Shown here in pieces: positions 24,452 through 36,288 of a stretch of DNA of 64,000 nt (position 1 is the stretch's first letter; each line of letters begins with the position of its first letter). The DNA comes from Ignelater luminosus. Lineage: Eukaryota; Arthropoda; Insecta; Coleoptera; Elateridae. The position numbers and the translations under genes were made by a program. Where the stretch lies: contig VTPC01089559.1 in assembly GCA_011009095.1 (NCBI GenBank), positions 721,830 to 785,829 on the forward strand, in the 5' to 3' direction. The notes under the pieces were generated by a model. That model ran no database searches and had not been told where the DNA came from. It worked only from the letters and a program-made list of their open reading frames with translations.

Positions 24452-27195
24452 ATGTAATTCTATTTTATCGAAATCATAAAAGTCCTAAATGGTAATCCTT
24501 TGCCGCTTCTCATAAATTCTGATCGTTTCTAAATTCGCCGAAATGACATTTAAAAAATAACAATTAAGACAGTTGACAGTTTGTTTGACTGAAGATGGGA
24601 TAGTATAGATAAAAATCCTATATAGCGGCAAACCCTTTTTTATTTGCGTGGCAGTTGAAACTTTTGTAAAACACCGCAGTCGACACCAAAGAAATATTAT
24701 AAAATACTGACCAGCATTTAATTGATTTTCACGAAAAAACAACAAGAATATTAATCACTGGCAACTACGATACTACATAGCAATGTTAAAGTTTTTGCCT
24801 TTCTTGATTTTAATTTTTAACGTTTAACAGAAACATTCACACCGGATGTTTGTAGAACACTTGTTTTAATGTAGTTGTGAGATTTATTATTATTTACGAA
24901 CAAAATCGAGCAATGTTTGCAAATGTTTTAAAAAGAACTTGCAAAAGAATTCATTAATGATGATTTCAAATTAAAATGTATTTTAATTTTGGTTTATACT
25001 GACTTCATTATAGTCTTAACACGTTGTTACGAGCACATCTAGGATTTGTTGAATGTTAAAATTATTCTCCATACGTAGGGTATTCAGAATCATAATAATT
25101 GAGGCCTATAGAATAACCAAAAGTAATCTTCTGTTTTCTTGTTTCTTTTATATTTATAAAAATTTACATTTCAAATAAAAAGAAAAATAAATTAACTTTT
25201 AATTAGTTTTTTTACAAAGCTGTTATTAACAATGTTTTAAACGGGGGAGAATACAGTTATTACAGTTATATACAGAACACTTGATCAGGGGTTAGGTTCC
25301 TTTATTGAGGGTCGATACTTCTCTTTGTTTCGCTTTGTTTGATTACAATCACTTACAACTTACAGGTTTAAATTTGATAGTTGAATGATTAGCAATATAA
25401 GATTTAATTTTACATTAACTTCTTGAAACCTAAATCTTTATGAATTCACTATAAACGCTCAAATGTAAACTGTTCAAATTTGTAAACTAAACCTTCTACC
25501 TATGTGCAAGTAACTAACAGGGCAATTATTTCAAAATGTGCCCTTATTGTAATTATGTATGTATGAAGTCCTTTCAGCCAGTAGGTAGGTCGAAATCTAC
25601 CGTCTCAATAATAATTTTCTCGTGTCACATTAGTTTTTTGAATTGTTTAAGTTTGTGTTCATCGCTGATAGAACGAATGGGATGATGATAAAAAAGTATG
25701 TTAACATTTTGTAAACTTTAGAAAATGATTGTTCTGCATTTAGTTATCTCCATTAACTTTTGGTACTTGTGATTGGTTTTTAGAAAAAATATCCACATGT
25801 TAAGTTTTCAGAAAAGGATAAATGCAAACCATAATAATCAATTTTGGATTTTACCTGTGTTCATGATTATTGTGTTCTTTATCGTGTTATCTAACCGTTC
25901 AAAGATTTCTTTGTTCTGTAGGGCAGCATAATATGGTTAATACAGTTTGATCTGTTTATATCTAGAGCAACGTAATTCTGTAAGTCAGAACCACATAAAG
26001 TTACGATTATTCCTTCTAGTCAACGCAGATCAAACTACGCTATTGCGATTGAATAGTTATTAGCACCCAATAGCAAGTATTTGGATTTGTAAAAGATGCT
26101 AAAACCCTTCGGGCTTGGTAGAAGACTTTTAAGTATCAAGTGCCAACCAAGGTCTCTTTCCGATAATGAGATAATCTGCTCATTAATTAATTAGTATAAT
26201 CATTAGTCAGTAGAAAATCTTCAACGCTACAACGAAGCCTCTTAAACAATGTTGCTGAGGTGTGGTATTAATTAACTTATAGAAACATAAAACACTATTA
26301 GCTTCTATAGTGGCAAGAAACCAAATCTAGATAGATCTACAATATACTAACTTAACTCAGATCTCAAACATAAAAAATTCTGTTATATTCAAGTCAACCT
26401 TAGTTGATCTCCAATTTTCTGTACTTACTTAACGAATACTAATTTTTTCTATTTCATCAAAAGAAGATTTTGCAAGTCCTAAATATTTCCACAAATCTAT
26501 CGATCCTAGAAGAACTGTGGTTGCTCGGGAAAGTTGTGCCGACACATTACTTCTTAAGTATCTGTTCGCTTTTTATTTGGGTAACCTTCTGTGTTTATTT
26601 CATACTTACTTTTTCTACGATTACTAATCAGGAATTTTTCTCAATCATATCCTCTATTCGAATCTTGCTATGGGAAAATATTTTGGTTCTAGAAGTACAG
26701 TGTGCAATACGAGAAAAAAGCACTTTTCGCACAATATAATTATTGTGGCGCCATATTAAATACAAAGCCATGTATCATTTCGGGACATAGTTTTATAACC
26801 TTTAGTGAGATATTATCTTATAATTAAACCTTGTCTCGTTTCTATAATTCCTGCTAAAGTTTTGTCGTGTTGGTAACAATACCTTCTAAATACTAGAGTG
26901 TTTCATTGAGAAATGTTGGTAGTCTCAAAGAGATTGTTTATGTTTTTATTTGAAATCAGTAGAGGTTAGATTGTAAACAAGTCTGAGTTGCACTCTAGAA
27001 AGAGGAGAAATCTTTTAGATGCCAAATTAAAAAGAGCAATTTAAAATGCCAAACATAATTAAAAAATAAAAAAATTTAAAAACAGAGAGACGGAAAAGGA
27101 ACATTTGGCTTAATAATTATTATCAAGGGAAATTTTTAATATGTTAAGATTGGGAAAAAATTGTACTTTAAATAACTTACTAGAACACGTTAAAG

Positions 27196-27215
27196 AATTA
27201 TTATTATTATTATTA
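27196..27215. repeat. (ATT)n microsatellite
   Basis: Short trinucleotide run of about six ATT units in AT-rich sequence. Confidence 0.8.
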
Positions 27216-27915
27216 ATGGAAAAATCAGATTCCTTCGGAAATTTCTACAATATCTAAATTCTCATGAAAAACTTAACTTTATTTTTTGGATGGAGCTTGG
27301 GTTTATAAAAATCTATCTGACATTTGTAGATGGTTAAAAGATGATGAGAGATAAGAGAATAAAGGATGTTAAAATTACTAGCGAAGGAACAAGATGATTG
27401 TGTAACTCTCATTAGATTATTGTTGGTCTTTGGTTTGCTGTTAATTAATTAGTTATATATTTAACTAATAGGTTTAATCAGATCTAATTAAACTAAATTT
27501 AGGATTCTTTTTTCATTCAAAAATTTAAAATTTACTGGATTTTAACATACTTATATGACACTTGTGACACCCAAATAAATAAGTTTGAATATCACAGTGC
27601 ATCCAGGTACAATCCTAGAAATTTGAAATTGATTGAAATTACAGAAATGAGACAGGATATGTGTACCACCGGTGTACAACTTGTTATGTTGCTCATGGTA
27701 AAACTTTCTTCCCCTACTTCATCGCTAATACTTCTTGTTCGTAAGATTACTTAAGCCAGTTAGAAGTAAAAGGCGAGAGCAGTCTTCTACGTGGCCATGG
27801 GCACGTAAGACAGTAAGCTTTGTTGACGGTTATTAATTAGAGTCTACTAAGAGTAATTATGAGATGAATTTGTATACACCTAAAATTTTGCCATCGAAAT
27901 TTCTGAGTAGCTCAT

Positions 27916-28245
27916 TTATAAAGCTGATGAAATTGGTTTTCTTTTTGGGCTAGTTTGGTTACTATTGGATTTAAGTTGATTGTATTTAGATGATTTATGT
28001 TCAATTGCAACGAAACTGAAATTGAAATGAATCTTCAGGAACATATTTGCTCTTATGTCTTTGTAATTTTGCAGCAGTTTATCAACCAGCTGTTTATAGT
28101 TTTCAGCTTTTGTATTCTCAAGCAAGGACTGCCAAGCATGTGCCTCTCTTTCATCTAAGGTATTGTCGAAACTGGAGAATAACTTTAAGACTCGTTTTCC
28201 AGGAGTCTTAAAGTTTGCACTCTTTAGATTGTGATGCTGATCCAT
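27916..28245 (-). pseudogene. Fragment of an uncharacterised arthropod ORF
   Basis: A minus-strand frame of 109 codons from ATG at 28245 to a stop at 27916. Its middle (EREAHAWQSLLENTKAENY, then KQLVDKLLQNYKDIRANM and FLKIHF) follows a pattern I associate with a repetitive, uncharacterised protein family common in arthropod genomes: AW-S, xAENYxxLVxxLLxxY, then NMSLKIHFL. In those proteins the next segment is SHLDFFPENLG, which is missing here and replaced by unrelated lysine- and serine-rich sequence. That suggests a truncated copy. I know no function for the family. The similarity is remembered and modest; the frame could also be unrelated. Confidence 0.35.
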
Positions 28246-31199
28246 TGCCTCTAGTGAAGCGTTAGTGCTGCATATTACGGAATGTGCATATATTTATGTC
28301 TGACTATACCACCTACTATTCTCTAGTAGTAGCTTACACCTTCTTTATTTTTGGTTTTGAGTTGACTACTAGGCATATTTTTCCTATTTGGACAAGGTCC
28401 ATTCAGACAAATTCTTTAGTGATTTACAGTAATTTCTGAAATTGTTCGTATCGTTAGCATTAGAAAGTAGTATTTTTACATACTTGAAGTTGCGATACGA
28501 CTGATGTACAATTTAATAAGTATTCAATAGGTATTCTTCAATTATAGAAGAAGAATAATAATAATAATAAATTTTTGAATTTCCGGGACAATTACCTCCA
28601 AGAGTGAACTTTCAATAATATTTTCAACAACAAACCTTGAATGAATTGCAACAAAAATTATTATGACGGTCTGAATTCAATTTTATAATATGCAAACCCG
28701 GTTATGACCTTGTATTAATTCATCTAACGTGTTTTCTACTATTTAGATATTAAATATCACAAAAAAAGTACATGACGCAATTGCAGAATTTTTTTCCCAA
28801 ATACCAGAATTATGAATGAATGACAAGATTTGTTTTACACTGCTGTTGAGTGAAATCTAATAGTGGTGATATTAGAAAGAGTAATAATCTGAGATTTCAT
28901 CAAGAACAAAAAATGGTTTCAGAAAAAAAATTGTGGGTTTTCTTTATTTTTGTTTACTCGTGATAGCAATCGTATCATTTTAATTTTATACAAATAAATG
29001 CAAATAACAGCAAAATCTTCAGCCTACAAATCACTCACTCTTATAAATAAAGCCAAAGAACATATTATTTAAATAAATTATTTTTTATTTTTTATATTTA
29101 TTACGTAATGATTTTTATGAGTGCAGTGAGCTATTTTAATCTTTTCGTCTTCTTTTTTTCTTAACATGAATAATTTATTTTTAGAATTTTACTTTATAAA
29201 AAGTAAATTTATTTATATAAACATTTTCATTAGAATACCAGCAAATTTAATGTTGCATATATGGTGTCAAAACTTTTTTAACGAAAGTCCTTAAAAGCTA
29301 CCTACAAGGAATATTTTAAGAGAAGAAATAAATTGTTTATACTGAGGTAATTATAATCTAAGGGTAAATAAATTCCACATGAGTGTATGATGTAGAGTCC
29401 TTGCATAGCTTAAAATTTTATAGCAGTCAGAATGGAAATAGGTATCTGATTAAAACGATACGTTCCAGTGTTCTTGTAATTAAGATAATCAACTACCTTT
29501 TAGCATTCTGTAATTGATTGTACGTTCGATTAATTGTTGATTAATTACTTGGCTGATTTTCATAAAACTACTCTAATGTATTTCTAATCGCCAGAGATAA
29601 AATATATTTAAATGCATTACACTTTGTTCAATAAAGCTTTGGTAGTTTAAGATTAAAGCAAGTTATTAAAACATTTTCAACGTTATTAGTTTTGTATTTT
29701 GTTCTTCTAATTGTTATAGTTTTGGTGAAGTACCATAGTACAATGTAATGTTGCACATATTAAGGTAAACAAATTTAGTCAAATGCCGCCGCCTTTGATT
29801 AGCCGTCCTTGTGCGGTGAGCAACCTGCACATCTATATACAAGCAGCAGCTCTGGCACACGCTGTTTCTTTTTATTTATGTTTATTGTATGAAAAAAAGT
29901 TATTTATAAATGATATGTCTGAGAATTATCAACATTTGAAAGTCAATACTATTACAAGTTTCACATAAGAGTCAGGTAACGTGTTTCAGGAAGAAACAAT
30001 AATACTTCAAAAGGTGACGATGTAAGACTTATGTTCTGAAGGCTTCTGAGTAGGACTTCTCTGTTTTTCTTCCCTACTGGACATGCAGATGATTAAACTG
30101 CGACGTCGGACGCGACTGCCTCAGGGCATACAGATATGGAGGCGTAAACATCCTTAAGGTCTATATTTTCCTTAAAATTGGAAATCGCTCTTTACACACC
30201 TTGAAACAAATTATGAGATAACACTTGAGTTTTTCAACCTTGAGTAGTAAGTAAGATTTACAAGTACTCTTTTAGAAATTCAATGTTGTAAATTGCTTTA
30301 AAGAGAGCCTTATCAGTAAAAATAATAAAAGAAATCCATAATTGCCAGAAGTGTTCCGAATTGGAATAGAAGTTTAATTCCGAAACATAGATGCAATAAG
30401 CAGCATAGATAAGTTAATTCTAAGGCTGCTGATCTTGCATATATGATTCAACTTGATCACAAAACAGAACGGACTCAAAACAAAGTTTCTGTAACAAAAA
30501 AATAAATTTCTTGATTTTTGGACAGTCTTGTTGCATTTATTTTCTAAGGGTTCGCTGTTAGGTTTGGACAGGCAAGACCCTATCTTCAAATGTCTTGGTT
30601 TTTGGAACTGTATAGACCTCCCTGCGTGCCTTCGAATTGCCCGGTCTTTCCTGTTCGGTATATGTCTTTTATCCCTAAACCAGTTTGGCTTGTTGAGTAA
30701 ATTAAATTATTCAAACCGGTGAACTTTGTTTTATTAAAGGTCGGAAACTTGGAAAAGCAGAAATCTAGAAGTGTCTCAGGCCCTGGTTTAAACAACTCGC
30801 AATGACACCAAATAGATTATACGACAGTTTATTATTGATTCTATTTGATACTTGACCTGGCGATAAAAATCTCACACATTTGCATAGTTTTTTTTGACGG
30901 AAGTGCTAACTTGGAGTGATACTTGGATAAAAAGAAGGTGCAGACTTTCAGAAACGATGATACTGTAGCAGAATACCTTCAACGGCTTTTATTACGTTGC
31001 ACGACGTGATCTACATTATTGTTGTTACTGAATTATATAGAAGGAAGCTTAGAAAGCCTTGCCTTATTCATAATGGCGCTCCTTTGTTTTTTGGTGGAGG
31101 GATAAAGTTATTCATTTTTCTTTGAAGTTTTTTATGTAATGTCAATAGATTTTAAATGTGGCGCGATTCCGCTGTATTTAAGACTGCGTTTTTGAATAC
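28246..31199. other. AT-rich stretch, no gene recognised
   Basis: Holds an AAT microsatellite (28553-28571) and very AT-rich sequence at 28950-29250. Unassigned open frames occur at 29783-29968 (+), 30374-30589 (-), 30528-30722 (+) and 30586-30795 (-). A slightly GC-richer patch at 30095-30150 (AACTGCGACGTCGGACGCGA) is unexplained. If the vestigial-like gene continues leftward, this is probably intron. Confidence 0.4.
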
Positions 31200-31201
31200 T
31201 A

Positions 31202-31232
31202 AAGGGTTTTCCAATAAGAGGTGTTATTTTGA
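31202..31232 (+). repeat. Terminal inverted repeat of DD41D element (left)
   Basis: 31-bp repeat, perfectly matching the reverse complement of 32474-32504. It lies just inside the TA target duplication. Confidence 0.95.
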
Positions 31233-31306
31233 TATTCAAAGAAAAGTGCCATTTTTTAATATAAATGATCGGATGTTTATTTCATTATAAAGAGGAAGGT
31301 ATGCCG

Positions 31307-32390
31307 TTAATAGTGGAAAATAACATCAGGCAAATGACCACCACGACCACGCTTACAGGACAATATCCTTTTCATGAAATTTTCCATAACCAAATCGCAA
31401 AGTGGCTGCCCTATGTCCTCGATAGCCTCACGAATTCCATCTTTGAGGTCTTGAATCGACGCTGGGCTGTTGGCGTAGACCTTCTCTTTCACGTGGCCCC
31501 AAAGAAAGAAGTCGCAAGGTGTTAAATCACAAGATCTCGGTGGCCAATTGTGATCACCTCTTCGAGAGATAACACGGTCCGGAAACTTTTTCCGTAAAAG
31601 ATCAATGGTTTCGTTGCTTGTGTGGCACGTAGCGCCGTCTTGTTGAAAGTAAACGTTGTCCAGATCAATACCATCCAATTCCGGCCATAAAAAATCGTTA
31701 ATCATCTCTCGATAGCGCAATCCAGTCACCGTAACTGTTGCTCCAGCCTCATTTTCGAAAAAGTAAGGTCCAATGACTCCGCCGGACCATAAACCGCACC
31801 AAACAGTCACACGTTGAGGATAGAGAGACTTTTCAACAATAACTCTTGGATTTTCTGAGCCCCAGATCCGACAATTTTGCTTGTTGACGAAGCCACCGAG
31901 GTGGAAATGGGCCTCATCACTCAAGATGATTTTTCGATGGAATTCTGGATCATTTTCATGCATTTCAACGACCCAATCAGCAAAGACACGACGTTGTTGA
32001 TGATCGGCCGGCTTGAGTTCTTGTGTTAACTGGACTTTATAAGCCTTAAGACCCAAATCTTTATGCAAAATACGGTAATGACGTTTGTGGAATGGCTAAT
32101 TCCAAAGAACGACGAGGAATGGACAAACCTGGGTTTTCTTTAACACTTTCGGCTACAACAGCAATATTCTCGGCTGTTCTTGAGCGACGTGCACGGGTTT
32201 TATTCTTCACATCACTAACTTGTCCCAAGAGCTCGAATTTTTTCACCAATTTCTGTATTGCGGTCCGACAAGGTGCTTCACGGTGACCCAAAAATGTTCG
32301 AGTTTTACGAACCGTCTCTGCCAAATTTTCACCATTTTTATAGTGAATTTTAATAATTTCAATGCGTTGTTGAAGCGTGTATCGTTCCAT
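31307..32390 (-). pseudogene. DD41D transposase, one frameshift
   Basis: Minus-strand transposase starting at ATG 32390 (MERYTLQQRIEIIKIHYKNG) and ending at the stop at 31307 (LPDVIFHY), about 361 codons. The N-terminal helix-turn-helix half carries TFLGHREAPCRTAIQKLVKK and a second helix-turn-helix that ends at the break. The catalytic half has KIILSDEAHFHL, YFQQDGATCHTS and CDLTPCDFFLWG, with 41 residues between the second and third Asp. That is the DD41D signature known from rosa-type mariner-like elements. All three acids are intact. The single lesion is an apparent 2-bp deletion near 32073-32077, which sends the first half to a stop at 32061; the second half has an in-frame ATG at 32068. 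The open frame at 31265-31525 on the other strand is only a shadow. Confidence 0.92.
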
Positions 32391-32473
32391 ATTTATTAAT
32401 GGCGTAGTTTCTACTTGTCAAATGTCAAAAAATGATAGCTTCAAAAGTGACATCTACCGAAATAGCGGGCTAT

Positions 32474-32504
32474 TCAAAATAACACCTCTTATTGGAAAAC
32501 CCTT
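32474..32504 (-). repeat. Terminal inverted repeat of DD41D element (right)
   Basis: Perfect 31-bp inverted partner of 31202-31232. It is followed by the TA at 32505-32506. Confidence 0.95.
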
Positions 32505-32506
32505 TA

Positions 32507-32819
32507 TAATGTCTTAACCTTAATGTAGCCCAAGAAATAGGCTACCATTTACGAAAAGCTAATCCAAGCACTTCACGGAAAAAAAATTGTTTGACTGATA
32601 GAACTAATCGGCGACTGGTGATTTTATGATGTTTTGAATTTGGCTGCAGATTAAAGAACTAAATTTTGTTTAAACTACTATTTAGCACTTAAGGTATTGG
32701 AAATAAGATTCATCTTCACTGGTTTTTGTTAAATAATTAATCTAAAAACACACAAAAGCTGAGGCATTACAAATGAGCATTCTCAAAAAGGCATCAAAAA
32801 CTTTTGAGTCTAACTCCCA
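32507..32819. other. No gene recognised
   Basis: AT-rich spacer of about 310 bp between the DD41D element and the diverged tandem repeat. No open frame or motif of note was seen. Confidence 0.5.
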
Positions 32820-34650
32820 AATTTTAGCTTTTTGGCTTAACGTGTTTATTTTTTGAAGTCAAATACTACCAGATCGACCTCGCAGGGTTTTGGGTATTTG
32901 ACAAATGACCAAAAAAAAAATAAAAATATGAGCGATGTAAGTAAACCTTTAGAAAGGATCGACATTACCAATATCTTAAATGAGAATGGTGACAAGACGA
33001 GGAACGGAGATAAAATGCAAAAATTAACAGAAGGGGGTCTCAGAGAATATAATAAAGAATTTTAAAAACATAAAATAATGTAATATCATGCTAGAACTAT
33101 TAAAAAAGGAAGACGCAACGATAGTTTGAAGATACTTTTGAACAAATGCTGATGGAAAGAAAATTTCAGAAGACTAGAATAACTCCCTAACGATGCTGTA
33201 AAGTACTAACAAACACAATAATAAATAGATAAAGAAGTACATTGAAACATTATCAGACTATCGAGTAAATCTTTAAGGATACTTATAGAAAAGTCAACCA
33301 AACATACTCTTCAACTATATTTAGCCTTTATTGATTATTAGAAAGCTTTCGATAGCATCAAATTATGAGCAATTGAAAAAGCTCTAGAAAAGTGTAAGAT
33401 AGATTATAATATACAGAACTAATAGACAATGTGATACAATGAGTCCAAAATTGTCTAAAACAGCAATTCAAGACGTGTTTAGCAATATGCATTGAGAAGA
33501 AAAAGGAATTAGTAGTTATTAACGATAAAATATTTAGTCATTTGCAGTAGGCTGACGACTAAGTAACTAAAAAAACGAATCAGAAAAAATAAGCTTCAAA
33601 TTTAACAAAGAAAAAACCAGAATTATCAACAACCAAGAGAGAAACAGAGATATTTAAATAAAAGATTAGATTATAGGATCTGTCCAAGAATATATCTCTG
33701 CCTAAACAGTTAAACTACAAAGACGCATAATATAGGCATGGAGAGCGTTCGGAAGGAAAGTAGAATATTAAGAAAGCAGGGAATTGCTTTAAAATTGAGA
33801 AGACTAATATTCAACCAAAACTTTAAGGAATAAATTAGCAAAAACCCAAAAAGCAATGGAAAGATTGATTCTAAACACCATATTAAAAGACCGAATCAGG
33901 AATAAGAATGTACGTCAGAAAGCAAAACTAACAGATGTAAGGGAACAGAATACTGGAGCATGGAGACCTTGAATGGAAGTAGGATCAAAAGTCGACCACA
34001 GACAAGATGCAGAAATTGAATGAAAAAAGTGCAGAGTAGACAACTATGAAGACAAAAAGAGAATATTTATATCCAACACTGGATGTCAGCAGGCTAAACC
34101 AGAAAAAGTCCACATTACAAAGTCTATTATGCGTATGTTACCATTACCGTCCCTTTTAATAATGGAGAGAACTTTTCGAAACGAAGATCTTGAATAGAGG
34201 TACTGCTTTTGAATGACAAAGTGCGTTGTTTCCTTTTGCGCAAAACTAAGTTCCTTACCATAGGGGTGCGTTTGCAAAATGGCGGTATCAGGAATTTTGA
34301 AAGTTATCGAGATTCTGGTTGGTGAATCTACCCTTGTAGGTAGTTTCAGAAACGTTTTTTTCCTTTACAGTCTTGCTGCTAGAAGACACCAAAGAAATAC
34401 CATTTCAAGTAAGACAGAGAGTGGGATGCAAGTTTGATTTGTGCATAAAAAGGACAGGGAAAACAGGTTTAAGAAAGTAGATTTCCTATAGAAAACAAAA
34501 AGCAGTACGGTGAACATCTTGAAAATTGTCCAATAACTGTAAATTCTAGACGTTCATAGAATGAATCTTATTTAACAGCATACTGCAAATCACACCCGAT
34601 TAGTTTTGTTCTCTTACTTTTTCCTTCACATTACCCAAGTTAAACCAAAA
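32820..34650. repeat. Diverged direct repeat, unit A (split by LINE)
   Basis: The first of two diverged copies in the same orientation. The left part (32820-32912) starts ATTTTAGCTTTTTGGCTTAA and matches 34680-34770. The right part (about 34105-34650) continues the match with GTTACCATTACCGTCCCTTT, GGGGTGCGTTTG, TTTTGAAAATTG and CACATTACCCAAGTTAAA. The intervening 1.2 kb is a LINE fossil, so the unit was cut by insertion. Unit A also carries about 110 bp around 34330-34470 that is absent from unit B. No confident coding capacity. It is likely a repeat family or an old segmental duplication. Confidence 0.65.
33070..34100 (+). pseudogene. LINE reverse transcriptase remnant
   Basis: A heavily degraded non-LTR retrotransposon open frame. 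The clearest block is LYLAFIDY followed by a stop and KAFDS at about 33314-33357, corresponding to the LYLAFIDYEKAFDS motif of insect endonuclease/reverse-transcriptase elements. It is followed by AIEKALEKCKIDY. A degraded catalytic ADD lies at 33551-33559, and the C-terminal block KTQKAMERLILNTILKDRIR, then NKNVRQKAKLTDV, lies at about 33841-33940. Numerous stops and shifts mean no product. The endonuclease and upstream half were not recognised. It interrupts unit A of the direct repeat. A frame at 32853-33065 at its left edge has no recognised motif. Confidence 0.75.
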
Positions 34651-35177
34651 ACAGAACAAGATAAAAAGACAAAATGCCGAATTTTAGCTTATTTAGCTTT
34701 ACGTGTTTTTTTCTTGATCATACCAAACCAAAATTGGAGGTTTTTGGTTATATGACCAATGACCACCACAGAACTTACTACACATCTGTTACCATCACCT
34801 TCTCTTTCTAGTAAACGGAATGGAGAACACTTCAAAATCGAAAGTAGTGAATAAAGGCACTGAGTTTGAACAGTGGTGTGCATTGTTTTATTCTGGGCAA
34901 AATGATTTTGTTCCATACGAGTGCGTCTGAAGAAGGGGATATGAGGGTTTTTCAAAAGTTTTTGAAATAGTAAATCCACTTTTCTGGTGGTATGGTAGTA
35001 AGTAAATCTTCATCAATAAACAAAAGATATTGGTTAGAAGATGGTACATTACGGCAACATTTTGAAAATTGCGCAAATAATTATTATAAATTCTGAACAC
35101 TGTGTTTATGTATTTTTTAATAGCATCTTGCAAATTCCATTTAATTTACTTTTATTCTTTCCTCACCCATGTTAAAT
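34651..35177. repeat. Diverged direct repeat, unit B
   Basis: The second copy, uninterrupted, running from GAATTTTAGCTTATTTAGCT (34679) to CACCCATGTTAAA (about 35174). It is collinear with unit A, with many substitutions and small indels. Minus-strand frames at 34086-34277 (unit A) and 34689-34979 (unit B) are partly alignable: YGKELSFAQKETTH against MEQNHFAQNKTMHT, and KRDGNGN against EREGDGN. That could mean the parent repeat was once coding. Confidence 0.6.
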
Positions 35178-35734
35178 AAAATAAAATATTTTGTTTTGAA
35201 TGTCAAGAATAAAGCATTGCATCAACTCGTAAATTATAATATGGCCTATAGTATGAGGTATAGCAACAAGAAAGATATTGGCATCATGTATTTGACGCTA
35301 TGCACCTACCTTAGCTGCGAGTATGCCACATACTATGCAATAGAGCAAAACCCCTATTTTACGAGGATATTTGAATTAGCTTCCTCACTAGAGATGGGTT
35401 AGATTTTAAGATGACATTTGAAGCAGACAAATAACATAACCCAATTCAATTAAAACAACCTAGAAATCGCATCATTTGGAAAATCTCTTTAAGCCTTGAA
35501 AAAGTGAATATATACATAAATGTTTCTAGATTAACTAGAACTAAATATTTATTACTAATACCAATTAGTCATTGATATAGAAAGAGACTAGATAAACAGA
35601 AGTGTTTAGGAAATAAAGTTTTACTTTTCGCTTCTTGCTCGTAATCCTAATTAAGTTTACATTTTAATGCATTTCATAAAACGTTTATGATTAATAAAAT
35701 TTTATCTATTGTTTTACAAATATGTATGACTTAC
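35178..35734. other. Presumed vestigial intron, no other gene
   Basis: Begins on the minus strand with the donor GTAAGT at 35734-35729. A plus-strand frame at 35169-35402 is unassigned. I found no matching acceptor or C-terminal vestigial-like exon here or further left. Confidence 0.5.
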
Positions 35735-35896
35735 CTTTTGTGTGCGGTGTTTTATCTAAGGCTCTAGTAAAATGTTCATCGACAACAGTAGATGCATCAC
35801 CCTGATAATGTGTAAAAACCACACAATTGGCAGATACATACTGAGCTCTGGAATTTGTATCTTCTGATTCATCATCATCTACAGGATGCCGAGGCT
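35735..35896 (-). CDS. vg: Vestigial exon with Tondu (Scalloped-binding) domain
   Basis: A 162-nt internal exon on the minus strand, bounded by a TTTTCAG acceptor (AG at 35898-35897) and a GTAAGT donor (from 35734). It encodes PRHPVDDDESEDTNSRA, then QYVSANCVVFTHYQGD, then ASTVVDEHFTRALDKTPHTK. The core, with CVVFTHYQGD and the VxxHF motif (VDEHF), is the Vestigial/VGLL Tondu domain. It binds the TEAD factor Scalloped to make the wing-selector transcription complex in the nucleus. The acidic DDDESED run just upstream is typical linker. The first codon is split (1 nt upstream + AG) and the last base starts a new codon. The phase fits the upstream exon exactly, giving Glu at the junction. It could be another vestigial-like paralogue, but the domain is the closest match to insect Vestigial. 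Confidence 0.9.
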
Positions 35897-36288
35897 CTGA
35901 AAATTCAGACTAATTAACCATTTAATCTACTTTTTTTTAGTTTAATTAATTTTGCTTTTATTAATCAACGACAGAATTATTTTAAACAGACGTAATAAAC
36001 TGAAAAATATTTTTCTTCAGATACGATAACAGCCTTGAGAAGAACAAAATCATTTTACAAGTATACAAACTGTCGTAGAATTTAGAATTTATATGACAAC
36101 TTACAAGTGCATATTTATAAAATGAAACAGGCCCAAAAACGTTGTGAGAGATATAAGCAAGATGCCAAAAATTGCCACATAACCAACAAAGATTATATAA
36201 ATTAGTAAACAAAATTAGTAAGCAAACAAATAAACAACTTAATTGTAGTTGTTTTGAAATAGTGCAAACGAAGAAAAAACACACTTAC
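35897..36288 (-). other. Phase-1 intron of vestigial-like gene
   Basis: A 392-nt GT-AG intron on the minus strand. The donor is ATG|GTAAGTG (GT at 36288-36287) and the acceptor is TTTTCAG|AGCC (ending 35897). The minus-strand frame at 35982-36284 lies wholly inside it and is not a gene. Confidence 0.85.

Larger units (their letters stand above)
23358..27915. other. AT-rich stretch, no gene recognised
   Basis: Open frames at 23659-23877 (+), 24485-24745 (-) and 26470-26739 (+) have no recognised domain. The segment 23559-23990 may be an old non-autonomous element: it ends with ACACCTTGTATAC at 23980-23992 and contains TTTTTCGATATCTCAAGAAT near 23670, but the left end (TATACGGGTAATGTCG) matches poorly. 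AAT/ATT microsatellites lie at 24395-24451 and 27196-27215. GTAGGGTATTCAGAATC at 25075-25091 is another isolated end-like motif. Confidence 0.4.
31202..32504 (-). mobile_element. DD41D (rosa-type) Tc1/mariner element, 1303 bp
   Basis: A complete DNA transposon with perfect 31-bp terminal inverted repeats beginning AAGGGTTTTCCAATAAGAGG at both ends. TA target duplications lie at 31200-31201 and 32505-32506. The transposase is on the minus strand and fills the element. A second copy starts at 63342 and is identical over all 659 bases visible before the window ends, so the family moved recently. It lies about 3.2 kb downstream of the vestigial-like exon. If that gene's C-terminal exons lie further left, this is an intronic insertion. 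Confidence 0.95.

Noticed and set aside
31265-31525. Plus-strand 86-codon open frame repeated at 63405-63665
   Set aside because: It is the antisense shadow of the DD41D transposase; its repetition reflects the two transposon copies.
35982-36284. 100-codon minus-strand open frame
   Set aside because: It lies within the intron between the two vestigial exons and is AT-rich and hydrophobic with no motif.
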